Below the pieces are notes generated by a model. It made no database searches and was not told the origin of the DNA. It saw only the letters and a list, made by a program, of their open reading frames with translations. Source: Catellatospora tritici (GTDB lineage: Bacteria > Actinomycetota > Actinomycetes > Mycobacteriales > Micromonosporaceae). From it: a DNA stretch of 64,000 bases. Positions 42,807-50,254 of the stretch are shown piece by piece. The translations under genes were made by a program, and so were the position numbers. The stretch's first letter is position 1. Each line of letters starts with the position of its first letter. Where the stretch lies: contig NZ_JAHRCY010000027.1 in assembly GCF_019083965.1 (NCBI RefSeq), positions 1 to 64,000 of the forward strand. The letters are read 5' to 3'.

Positions 42807-44762
42807 TCAGGAGGCGCTGATGGTCACATCGTCGATGACGAAGCTGGTCTGCAGGCTCTGGTCCTCGACTCCGTTGAACTTCAGCGTCACCGTCTGCCCG
42901 GCGAACTGGCTCACGTTGACCACCTTCTCCACGTAACCCGAGTTGGCGTCGAGGTTCGTGGCGGAGGCGACCGTCGTGCTGCCCATGGTCACGGTCAGCC
43001 GGTCGTAGACCAGACCGTCGTTCTCGGCGGTGCTGATCCGGACCCAGTAGCGCAGCGTCACACTCGTGCAGCCGGCGGGAATGGTCACCGACTGGGAGAG
43101 GTAATCGGTGTGGGTCTGGCCCTGGCCGCCCAGCCACGCGCTGCGCGTGCCGGTGTGGCCCGGGTAGCCGTAACCCGACCAGGCGCCGATCACGCCGCTG
43201 TTCGCGGTCCACGGGGTGGTGCCGTTCTCCAGGCTGGAGTTGCCGACCACCTGCACCGGGGTGCAGCCGCCGCCACCGGACGTGACCGTCCAGGTGAAGT
43301 TGGCCGTCCCGGTCTTGCTCGCCGAGTCCGTCACCGTGACGGTGACGTTCGACGTGCCCGCAGTGGTCGGGCTGCCCGTGATCCGGCCGGTCGACGAGCC
43401 GATCGACAGGCCGGCGGGCAGACCCGAGGCGCTCCAGGTGTACGGGGTGGTGCCGCCGGACGCCTGCAGCTGCAGGTCGACCGACTGACCGACGCCGGTG
43501 CTCTGGTTACCGGGGTTGGTCACCGACGGGTTGCCCGGCTGGGTCCCGCCGTTCATGAAGCCCGTGTACAGCAGGCGGTTCGGCGAACCGGTACCCGGGC
43601 TGGTGATCTTTCCAGTGGTGGCGTTGTTGACCAGCGCATCGCGGACCTGGGCGGGAGTCGCGTTGGGGTTCTGCCCGAGGTAGACCGCGGCGGCACCGGC
43701 GACGTGCGGGGACGCCATCGAGGTGCCGGTCATCGTGGCGCTGCCGTTGTTGCTGGAGTACGACGCCGACACGATGCTCGTGCCCGGCGCGAACAGGTCC
43801 AGGCAGGTGCCGTAGTTGCTGGTGCTGTTGCGCGCGTCGGAGCTGTTGGAGTTGCCGACGGTCACCGCCGCCGAAACCGCCTGCGGGCTGTAGTTGCAGG
43901 CGTTGTCGCCGGAGTTGCCCGCCGCCATGACGACCTGGATGCCCGAGCTGATCAGGTTGCTGACCGCCGTGTCCATGGCCTGGCTGGTGCACGGGCTGGT
44001 GCAGCCGATGCTGTAGTTGACCACCGCAGGCTTGACGCCGTTGGTGCGGACCCAGTTGAACCCGGCGATCAGGTCGTCGTTGGTGCCGCTGCCCTGGCAG
44101 TTCAGCACGCGCACCGACACCAGGCTGGCCTTCTTGGCGATGCCGTACGTGGTGCCGACCGCGGTGCCCGCCACGTGGGTGCCGTGGCCGTGGCAGTCGG
44201 CGGGGTTGCTGTCCCCGTCGACGATGTCGGTGCCCTGCTTGACCCGGCCGGTGAACTCCTGGTGGCTGGCGTTGAGGCCGGTGTCCAGCACGTACACGGT
44301 GGCGCCCTGGCCCGGGTTGGCCGGGTAGGTGAACGACTGGTTCAGCGGCAGGTTCGCCTGGTCGATGCGGTCGTCGCCCCAGTTCGGCGGGTTGCTCTGG
44401 GTGTCGGCGACCTGGACCCGCTGGACCGCCTCGACCGAGGCGACGGCCGGGTCGGCGGCCAGGCGCCTGGCCTGCTGCTCCGACAGCGACGCCGAGAAGC
44501 CGTGCAGGGCGCTGCTGTAGACGTGGCGGGTCTGCCCGCCGAACCGGCCCGCGAGGTCGCGGGCCTTCGTGCCGATGGCCGTGGCGGTGGCGGCCACCGC
44601 GGAGTCCTTCAGCACCACGATGTAGCGGCCGGGGACGGCGCTCGGGCTGTCCGCGTACCGGATCGCGCCCTCGGGGGCGGCCTGAGCCGGTCCCTGTACG
44701 CCGATCGCGGCCGCGAACACCACGATGAACGCGGCCCCGAAGCCGTAGATGCGTTGCAACAA
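42807..44762 (-). CDS. Secreted S8 subtilisin-like serine protease
   Basis: A 651-aa exported protease: signal peptide MLQRIYGFGAAFIVVFAAAIG cleaved after AQA, then an I9 propeptide inhibitor (about residues 43-120), then the proteinase-K-type catalytic domain. The triad is D160 (VLDTGLN), H193 (CHGHGTHVAGT) and S348 (GTSMASPHVAG). A putative-Ig domain (about 415-505) and a C-terminal jelly-roll/carbohydrate-binding-like domain (about 515-651) follow. The TTG at 44762 is chosen because GGAGGAG lies 6 bases upstream; a GTG at 44810 has no ribosome site. It probably degrades extracellular protein. Confidence 0.92.
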   Translation of the reverse strand: MLQRIYGFGAAFIVVFAAAIGVQGPAQAAPEGAIRYADSPSAVPGRYIVVLKDSAVAATATAIGTKARDLAGRFGGQTRHVYSSALHGFSASLSEQQARRLAADPAVASVEAVQRVQVADTQSNPPNWGDDRIDQANLPLNQSFTYPANPGQGATVYVLDTGLNASHQEFTGRVKQGTDIVDGDSNPADCHGHGTHVAGTAVGTTYGIAKKASLVSVRVLNCQGSGTNDDLIAGFNWVRTNGVKPAVVNYSIGCTSPCTSQAMDTAVSNLISSGIQVVMAAGNSGDNACNYSPQAVSAAVTVGNSNSSDARNSTSNYGTCLDLFAPGTSIVSASYSSNNGSATMTGTSMASPHVAGAAAVYLGQNPNATPAQVRDALVNNATTGKITSPGTGSPNRLLYTGFMNGGTQPGNPSVTNPGNQSTGVGQSVDLQLQASGGTTPYTWSASGLPAGLSIGSSTGRITGSPTTAGTSNVTVTVTDSASKTGTANFTWTVTSGGGGCTPVQVVGNSSLENGTTPWTANSGVIGAWSGYGYPGHTGTRSAWLGGQGQTHTDYLSQSVTIPAGCTSVTLRYWVRISTAENDGLVYDRLTVTMGSTTVASATNLDANSGYVEKVVNVSQFAGQTVTLKFNGVEDQSLQTSFVIDDVTISAS

Positions 44763-44982
44763 GGTGATCTCCTCCCAGTAGCCGGCTTCGCGACCGGGTC
44801 CGGTTGACACCGGCCGCGAAGGGCTGGAGGAGAACCTAGGAGCGTGTGTATCGGCGGCGGCAGATCCGTGAACAGCAGTCGACGTTTTGTAACGCCAAAA
44901 CTGTTGAAAAACTGGGAAGAACCCTCTGTCGTGAAGCGACCGACTCCCGACAGTTGAACCCGCTGCTCTTACGCGCGGTTGA

Positions 44983-45008
44983 CACCTGTAATAAGATTCT
45001 TACAGGTG
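44983..45008 (+). promoter_or_regulatory. Perfect palindromic operator in the ArsR-like gene promoter
   Basis: CACCTGTAA at 44983-44991 and TTACAGGTG at 45000-45008 form a perfect 9-bp inverted repeat with an 8-base spacer. It overlaps a TTGACA box at 44979-44984 and ends 18 bases before the GTG. It is the likely operator for the downstream winged-helix protein (autoregulation). Confidence 0.7.
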
Positions 45009-45026
45009 CAAGTCAGAGGGGTACTA

Positions 45027-45344
45027 GTGGACGTCGAGAGCCTGGTCGGCCGCCTGGCGGCGGTCGCCAACCCGCTGCGGCTGCGCATCCTGGCCACCCT
45101 GGCAGAGGAGTCGACGCACGTCAGCGAGTTGGCAAGGCGCACCGGCATGTCCCGGGCGCTGCTCTACCTGCACCTGCGCCGACTTGAAGAGGTCGGCTAC
45201 GTAACGGGGCATCTGGAACTGTCGCCCGACGGCAAGGCGCTCAAGTATTTCGAGGCGGTGCCGTTCGTGCTCACCGTCGATCTGCCCACCGTCCGGGCCG
45301 CGGTCGCCGCGAGCCCTCCCGTCACCCCTGAGGAAGGTTCGTAA
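45027..45344 (+). CDS. ArsR-like winged-helix regulator
   Basis: A 105-aa DNA-binding protein (VESLVGRLAAVANPLRLRILATLAEESTHVSELARRTGMSRALLYLHLRRLEEVGYVTGHLE) of the ArsR/wHTH kind without metal-binding cysteines. GTG start behind AGAGGGG; in-frame codons from 44979 overlap the promoter palindrome. Its stop overlaps the ATG of the next gene (TAATG), so the two are coupled. It probably binds the palindrome just upstream. The effector is unknown. Confidence 0.85.
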   Translation: MDVESLVGRLAAVANPLRLRILATLAEESTHVSELARRTGMSRALLYLHLRRLEEVGYVTGHLELSPDGKALKYFEAVPFVLTVDLPTVRAAVAASPPVTPEEGS

Positions 45345-45568
45345 TGGAGTACATCCCCTGGTATGGCTGGGTCGCGATCGTCGGCGCCATCAGCTGGGTC
45401 ATCCCGGTGGTCGTGGGCACGCTGCGGCAGCCGACCAAGCGCGGTGACGACGCGCTGCGTGCCAGCCTCGACGAGCTGGCCGCGACCAACCGCCAGCTGG
45501 CCCAGCGGCTCGAAGGGGTCGACCAGCGCCTCGGCAAGATCGAGAACACGCTCAACGACATCCCGTGA
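45344..45568 (+). CDS. Small membrane protein with coiled coil
   Basis: A 74-aa protein with one N-terminal membrane helix (about residues 6-27, YGWVAIVGAISWVIPVVVG). A basic turn (RQPTKRGDD) and a cytoplasmic coiled coil (SLDELAATNRQLAQRLEGVDQRLGKIENTLNDI) follow. It is translated from the ArsR-like gene by stop/start overlap. The pair may be a membrane-linked regulatory unit in which the coiled coil holds or releases the regulator; this is inference. Confidence 0.82.
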   Translation: MEYIPWYGWVAIVGAISWVIPVVVGTLRQPTKRGDDALRASLDELAATNRQLAQRLEGVDQRLGKIENTLNDIP

Positions 45569-45577
45569 CCGGGTGCC

Positions 45578-45610
45578 GCACCCTGGTCAGTTCGCCTGAC
45601 TGACCAGGGT
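45578..45610. terminator. Bidirectional terminator
   Basis: CACCCTGGTCAG pairs with CTGACCAGGGTG across a short loop between the small membrane gene (+) and the binding-lipoprotein gene (-). The right arm lies inside the 3' end of the latter's coding sequence. Confidence 0.75.
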
Positions 45611-46774
45611 GAAGGCGCCGTCGTGGATCTTCAGGAGCATGAAGTCCGGGTGTGGCTGGGTGCCGTCCGGGCCGAACTGCGAGGGGCCAGACAGCAGCTG
45701 GATATCGGCGGGCGACGTGGCGGCGATCGCCTTGCGCACGGCCTCGCGGTCCAGGCTGCCCGCCCGCTCGATCGCGTTGACGGCGAGCTTGAACGCGTCG
45801 TATGTCTGCATCGTGAACGGCCCGGGATCGTGACCGTACGCGGCGCGGTAACGGGCCGCCCACTCCTTGGCCTTCGGCTCGAACTGCGCCAGCGGCAGGG
45901 TGATGCCGTAGAGGCCCTCGGTCTCCGCCGGGGTGAGCTTGTCGAACAGGGTCGGGTCCAGACCCGCGTCGGACAGCATGATCGTGCCCTTGAAGCCACC
46001 GGTGCGCAGGTCCCGCACGATGGTGGCCGCCTCCGGGTAGTAGCCGGTGAACAGGACCGCGTCGGCGTTCTCCTTGATCACCTCGTCGACCATGCGCGGG
46101 TAGCTGGTGGCGCCCTGGCTGATGCGCAGCCGGGTGGCCAGCGTCATACCCGCGTCGGGCGTTTTCAGGTGCTCCACCGCGGCGTGGGCGACCGACTGCG
46201 GGAAGCTGGTGCCGTCGTCCACCACGGCCAGCCGCTTGCGGCCCATCTTCGTCAACGACTGGACCGCCCGCTCGCCCTCCTCCTTGGCGGTGCCCGCCAG
46301 CAGGAAGACGCTGTCGTAGCCGGGGGCGAGCAGGTCCATGGAGTTGGCCGCCGGCACGATCATCGGGATCGCCGCGGTGTGGAAGACCTTGAGCACGGGT
46401 ACGACCGCGACGCTGCATCCGCCGCCGACCGAGACCGTGATGTCCTTGGCGACCAGCTCGTTCGCCTTCACCACGGCGGTGCCGGGATCGCAGGCGTCGT
46501 CACCGGCCACCAGTTCGACGGGGTGGCCGAGGACACCGCCCGCGTCGTTGATCTCCTTGATCGCGAGCTGGTAGGCCTCCATCATCCGCTGCCCGGTCGG
46601 TGCGTTGTCGCCGGTGAGCGGCATCAATGCACCGATCCGTACGGTCTGTGGCGTACTATCCGCTTTGTCGGGAGCACTGCACGCGACCAGAGCACCGCAC
46701 AGCCCCACCAGCAGCGCGGCCGCCATGGCACGAATGCGGCGGCGCGGAGCTCGTCGTTGCTGGAGGTCGTCCAT
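45587..46774 (-). CDS. Branched-chain amino-acid type ABC substrate-binding lipoprotein (orphan)
   Basis: A 395-aa periplasmic-binding-protein fold (Peripla_BP_6/LivJ-like): VRIGALMPLTGDNAPTGQRMMEAYQLAIKEINDAGGVLGHPVELVAGDDACDP, then the central GGGCSVAVVPV and MIVPAANS. The signal peptide ends in the lipobox LCGALVAC. No permease or ATPase gene is near, so it is an orphan, perhaps a sensor input. The ATG at 46774 is preferred; upstream in-frame codons reach far into the divergent GGDEF-EAL gene and are rejected. It is divergent from that gene across 126 bases. Confidence 0.88.
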   Translation of the reverse strand: MDDLQQRRAPRRRIRAMAAALLVGLCGALVACSAPDKADSTPQTVRIGALMPLTGDNAPTGQRMMEAYQLAIKEINDAGGVLGHPVELVAGDDACDPGTAVVKANELVAKDITVSVGGGCSVAVVPVLKVFHTAAIPMIVPAANSMDLLAPGYDSVFLLAGTAKEEGERAVQSLTKMGRKRLAVVDDGTSFPQSVAHAAVEHLKTPDAGMTLATRLRISQGATSYPRMVDEVIKENADAVLFTGYYPEAATIVRDLRTGGFKGTIMLSDAGLDPTLFDKLTPAETEGLYGITLPLAQFEPKAKEWAARYRAAYGHDPGPFTMQTYDAFKLAVNAIERAGSLDREAVRKAIAATSPADIQLLSGPSQFGPDGTQPHPDFMLLKIHDGAFTLVSQAN

Positions 46775-46900
46775 ACGGTGAATTATTATCACGTGTAAGT
46801 AGGATAAGCCGGATATGCCGCGTAGGCCACCGCCGCGTCGGCGCACAACACTCGACGGGGCAGGCCGCAGCGGTCGGCCCGGAGGGGAACGCCCGAAACA
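46775..46900. promoter_or_regulatory. AT-rich divergent promoter region
   Basis: The 126 bases between the binding-lipoprotein gene and the GGDEF-EAL gene contain the AT-rich stretch GAATTATTATCACGTGTAAG (46780-46799), unusual in this GC-rich DNA. Read leftwards it offers a TGATAAT -10-like box for the lipoprotein gene. Confidence 0.45.
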
Positions 46901-48970
46901 ATGCAGTGGCCGTCTTGGGGGCGGGCCGCCGCCGGCAAGCGGGGCAGGGACGCCCGCCGGGGCGACCCCATCCGCCCGCGCCGGAGCCTGGGCATGACCG
47001 CCGCGCTCGCGGCGGTGCTGTGTGGGCTGGGCGCGTTCACGCTCTGGGGCACCCTGCAGGCCACCCAGGCCACCGAGGCGCAGGGCAAGGCGCTCGTACT
47101 GGACGCCATCTTCAGCGAGGCCAGCGCCGCCGTCGCGGTGCAGGAGATGCAGGCCCGGCACTACCAGCTGGAGCCGTCGGTGGCCAGCCGCGAGCGATAC
47201 CTCGACTCCGCCGCGCAGGCCGACGCATCGCTGCGCCGCGCGGTCGAGTTGAGCACCGGCGACGCCAAGCAGGACGCGCTTCGGCTGCAGGCCGAACAGT
47301 CGGCCTACCGCCAAGCCGCAGACCAGCTCATCGTCATGGTCACCGACCGCGACCCCGACGCGATCAAGCAGGACCGGCTCGAGGTCACCCCGGCTTACTA
47401 CACGCTCCAGCACGACATCACCGAGGTGTCGCGGTCGTACCACACCCTGGCCCAGAAGCGCGTCGCCGATCTGCGCAACGTGCAGACCCGCATCTTCGCC
47501 GCCACCATGGTCGGCTTCGCGGTCGGCCTGGCCCTGGTCGCGGCCATCTGGCGGGTCATGCTCGCCTACCAGCGGCGCGTCGTCGAGCATGCCCGCGCCA
47601 GCCAGCGGCAGGCGCTGCACGACCCGCTCACCGGCCTGGCCAACCGGCTGCTGTTCCAGCAGCGGCTCGACGACGCCATCGAGGCCGCCGGACCAGGCTC
47701 GGACCGGAAACCGGCGGTGATGCTGATCGACATGAACGGCTTCAAGGCGGTCAACGACACCCTGGGCCATCACGCGGGCGACGAGGTGCTGATCCAGACC
47801 GGAAACCGGCTGCGCAAGGTGTGTGGCGAGGGCGACACGGTGGCCCGCCTGGGCGGCGACGAGTTCGCCGTACTGCTGCGCAGCGTCTCCTCGGTCGAGG
47901 CGGCGCTGGAGATCGCCGAGCGCGCGGGCGGGGCGCTACGGCGCAACTTCGCGCTGCCGGTCGGGTCCGCCGCCGTCAGCGGCAGCGTGGGCATGGCGCT
48001 GGGCGCCCCGGGCTGCTCGGCCGAGGACATGCTCCGCCACGCCGACGCCGCCATGTACCGGGCCAAGAGCAGCGGAAAGGGCGTCGCCCTCTACGACCCC
48101 GAGATCGACATCGACCAGCCGGGGCGGATGGCGCTCTTCGCCGACCTGCGCACGCTGCTCACCGACGGCGATCCGGACGGCCAGCTCGTGCTGTACTACC
48201 AGCCCCAGGTGAGCATCGCCGACGCCACCGTGCCCGCCGTCGAGGCGCTGGTGCGCTGGCGGCACCCGCACCTCGGCCTGCTGTCGCCCGACGCGTTCCT
48301 CGGCGTCGCCGAGACCGGCGGCCTGGAACTGCCGCTCACGTACCACCTGCTGCGCATCGCCGCCGCCGAGGCGGCCGGTTGGAACGCCCAGGGGCGGCCC
48401 CTGACGGTCTCGGTCAACGTCAGCCCGAACTGCCTGCTCGACGAGGCGTTCGTCGGACAGGTGCGCGCCGCGCTCACCGACCACGGGCTACCGCCGCACC
48501 TGCTCCGGCTCGAAATCACCGAGAGCGGTATGACCACCGACCCCGATCGGGCCCAGGAGGTGCTGCGCCGCATCCGCCACGACGGGGTCCAGGTCTCGAT
48601 CGATGACTTCGGCACCGGCTTCAGCTCGCTGAACCAGCTCAAACTGCTCACCGCGGACGAACTTAAGATCGACCGGATCTTCATCCAGGACCTGGCCACC
48701 GACCCCGGCGACGCCATCCTGGTGCGCAGTGCCATCGAACTGGCCCACAACCTGGGGCTGTTCGTCACCGCCGAAGGCGTAGAGGACCTGACCGCGCTGG
48801 CCATGCTGGCCGACCTCGGCTGCGACCAGGTGCAGGGGTTCGCGCTGGCCCGGCCGGTGCCCGCCGACGTCCTGTTCGCCGAGTGCGCCAAGGCGGCCCA
48901 GATCGCCCGGTCGGCCCTGAAACCCGCCCGCGGCCCGATGACCGCCGCCGAGGTCGAAGCGGGCGTGTGA
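46901..48970 (+). CDS. Membrane GGDEF-EAL protein (c-di-GMP synthesis/breakdown)
   Basis: A 689-aa protein. Two membrane helices (about residues 31-52 and 195-217) bracket an extracytoplasmic helical sensor. A GGDEF domain with intact RLGGDEFAVL follows (about residues 240-400), then an EAL domain with EALVRW, NVSPN, LEITES, IDDFGTGFSS, LKIDR and AEGVED, so both activities are possible. The inhibitory RxxD site before GGDEF reads GEGD, with its Arg missing. ATG behind GGAGGGG at a long spacing. It is divergent from the orphan binding protein, which may feed its sensor domain; that is inference. Confidence 0.93.
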   Translation: MQWPSWGRAAAGKRGRDARRGDPIRPRRSLGMTAALAAVLCGLGAFTLWGTLQATQATEAQGKALVLDAIFSEASAAVAVQEMQARHYQLEPSVASRERYLDSAAQADASLRRAVELSTGDAKQDALRLQAEQSAYRQAADQLIVMVTDRDPDAIKQDRLEVTPAYYTLQHDITEVSRSYHTLAQKRVADLRNVQTRIFAATMVGFAVGLALVAAIWRVMLAYQRRVVEHARASQRQALHDPLTGLANRLLFQQRLDDAIEAAGPGSDRKPAVMLIDMNGFKAVNDTLGHHAGDEVLIQTGNRLRKVCGEGDTVARLGGDEFAVLLRSVSSVEAALEIAERAGGALRRNFALPVGSAAVSGSVGMALGAPGCSAEDMLRHADAAMYRAKSSGKGVALYDPEIDIDQPGRMALFADLRTLLTDGDPDGQLVLYYQPQVSIADATVPAVEALVRWRHPHLGLLSPDAFLGVAETGGLELPLTYHLLRIAAAEAAGWNAQGRPLTVSVNVSPNCLLDEAFVGQVRAALTDHGLPPHLLRLEITESGMTTDPDRAQEVLRRIRHDGVQVSIDDFGTGFSSLNQLKLLTADELKIDRIFIQDLATDPGDAILVRSAIELAHNLGLFVTAEGVEDLTALAMLADLGCDQVQGFALARPVPADVLFAECAKAAQIARSALKPARGPMTAAEVEAGV

Positions 48971-49000
48971 CGCCGCACCGCGTCTGCCCGCACGCTCGCC

Positions 49001-49020
49001 GTCGCGTCGCGTCGCGTCGC
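49001..49020 (+). repeat. Short GTCGC tandem repeat
   Basis: Four tandem GTCGC units stand 30 bases after the GGDEF-EAL stop. The 290-base gap up to comEA otherwise holds a REP-like hairpin and a TTATCCACA motif at 49182. Confidence 0.7.
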
Positions 49021-49040
49021 GCGCTCGGGCCGTGGGGTGG

Positions 49041-49104
49041 GTGCAGTTTCGGGGAAAGTGCTGGAATCTTGGACTTCTTTCGCGCAGTTTCCCCGAAACT
49101 GCAC
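49041..49104. repeat. REP-like palindrome, copy B
   Basis: GTGCAGTTTCGGGGAAAGTG onward (21 bases from 49041) pairs with the 21 bases ending at 49104 with one mismatch; the loop holds GGAATC. It is close to copies A and C. Confidence 0.9.
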
Positions 49105-49261
49105 CTACGAATGGGCAGTGGGTGCGGCGGCGGAGGTGGATCGGCGAAGAGGCGTAGCACGCGGGCGGTGTGATCAGGGAGTTATCCACAAGCGGGCCGC
49201 TGTCCACAGGCGGTGCCGCGCGAGGGTGGGGGCGTGCTGTCCCCGCTCCTAGCGTGGCCGC

Positions 49262-50254
49262 GTGCTGTCACTACGCCCGCAGTCGCCGGATGAGGCGGCC
49301 CAGCGCCGCCTGAGAAGCGTCTTCGCCGTCCCGCAAGCAGCAGCCGATTCACCGGCCGATCCGATGCCGGTCGGCTCCCCGCCCGTCGACGACAGGCTTA
49401 CAACCGACCGCGGGCTTACAGCCGACCGCGGGCTTACAGCCGACGACGAACTTACGGTCGATCGCGAACCGTGGGCCGGTGGCTGGTCCGCCGCCGCAGC
49501 GCCGCCGCGCTTCGGGTCGGGGTCGCAGGTCTCGAGCCGGGCAGGGTTCGACCGGAGTGGGCTGGCGGAGCCTTCGTGGCAAATGGCCGCGACATCGGAG
49601 GCGGCGCTGCCGCGCTTCGTCGCACCGGAGCCGGAACAGCAGCCGTCGGCGCTGCCCGGCCGGTCGGCGTTCGATCCGGGGCGGCGCGGGGTGCGGGCGC
49701 TCGCGGCCGTGGCCGTGCTCGTGGTGCTGATCGCGGCGTATCTGGCCTGGCAGGCGCGGCCGCAGGCCGAACCGGTCCCGGCGCTGGTCGCCGACACCGC
49801 CGCGCCCCGGCCCTTGACCGCCGCGTCACCCACCGAACTGGTGGTCGCGGTGACCGGCCAGGTGCGCCGTCCCGGTCTGGTACGGCTCCCGCCCGGCTCC
49901 CGCGTCGCCGACGCCATCGAGGCGGCCGGTGGTGTGCTGCCCGGCACCGACGTGTCCACGCTCAACCTGGCCCGCCGCGTCGCCGACGGAGAACTGATCG
50001 CCGTCGCGGTGCCCGGTGTCGTGCCCGCCGACCAGGGCGGCGGAGCCGGGGCGGCCCCAGGTGGGCTGGTCAATCTGAACACCGCCACCCTCGCCCAGCT
50101 CGACGCGCTGCCCGGAGTGGGCCCGGTGTTGGCGCAGCGGATCCTCGACCACCGCGCCCGGCACGGCGACTTCCGTGGCGTGGGCGACCTGCGCCAGGTC
50201 GAGGGCATCGGTGACGCCAAGTATGAGCAGCTCAAAGACCTGGTCACGGTCTGA
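49262..50254 (+). CDS. comEA: ComEA-type DNA-binding protein
   Basis: A 330-aa competence protein. The N-terminal ~140 residues are a low-complexity cytoplasmic region that contains four 6-aa repeats (LTTDRG/LTADRG/LTADDE/LTVDRE). One membrane helix (about 145-163), a SLBB domain (VAVTGQVRRPGLVRLPPGSRVADAIEAAGG) and a C-terminal helix-hairpin-helix pair (LNLNTATLAQLDALPGVGPVLAQRI, FRGVGDLRQVEGIG) follow. It binds incoming DNA at the cell surface. GTG start; the stop overlaps the comEC ATG. Confidence 0.92.
   Translation: MLSLRPQSPDEAAQRRLRSVFAVPQAAADSPADPMPVGSPPVDDRLTTDRGLTADRGLTADDELTVDREPWAGGWSAAAAPPRFGSGSQVSSRAGFDRSGLAEPSWQMAATSEAALPRFVAPEPEQQPSALPGRSAFDPGRRGVRALAAVAVLVVLIAAYLAWQARPQAEPVPALVADTAAPRPLTAASPTELVVAVTGQVRRPGLVRLPPGSRVADAIEAAGGVLPGTDVSTLNLARRVADGELIAVAVPGVVPADQGGGAGAAPGGLVNLNTATLAQLDALPGVGPVLAQRILDHRARHGDFRGVGDLRQVEGIGDAKYEQLKDLVTV
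49397..49468 (+). repeat. 18-bp tandem repeat inside comEA
   Basis: Four imperfect 18-base units beginning CTTACA or CTTACG encode the six-residue repeats of ComEA. The first three are nearly identical, suggesting recent expansion. Confidence 0.85.

Noticed and set aside
46775..47773. In-frame upstream extension of the binding-lipoprotein gene
   Set aside because: It would lie antisense to the GGDEF-EAL gene and precede a clear signal peptide and lipobox.
49182..49206. TTATCCACA followed by TGTCCACAG as a replication origin
   Set aside because: One perfect and one poor DnaA-box-like site are far too few, and no dnaA or dnaN is near.
49397..49468. CRISPR-like direct repeat in comEA
   Set aside because: Contiguous 18-base units without spacers, translated as part of the protein.
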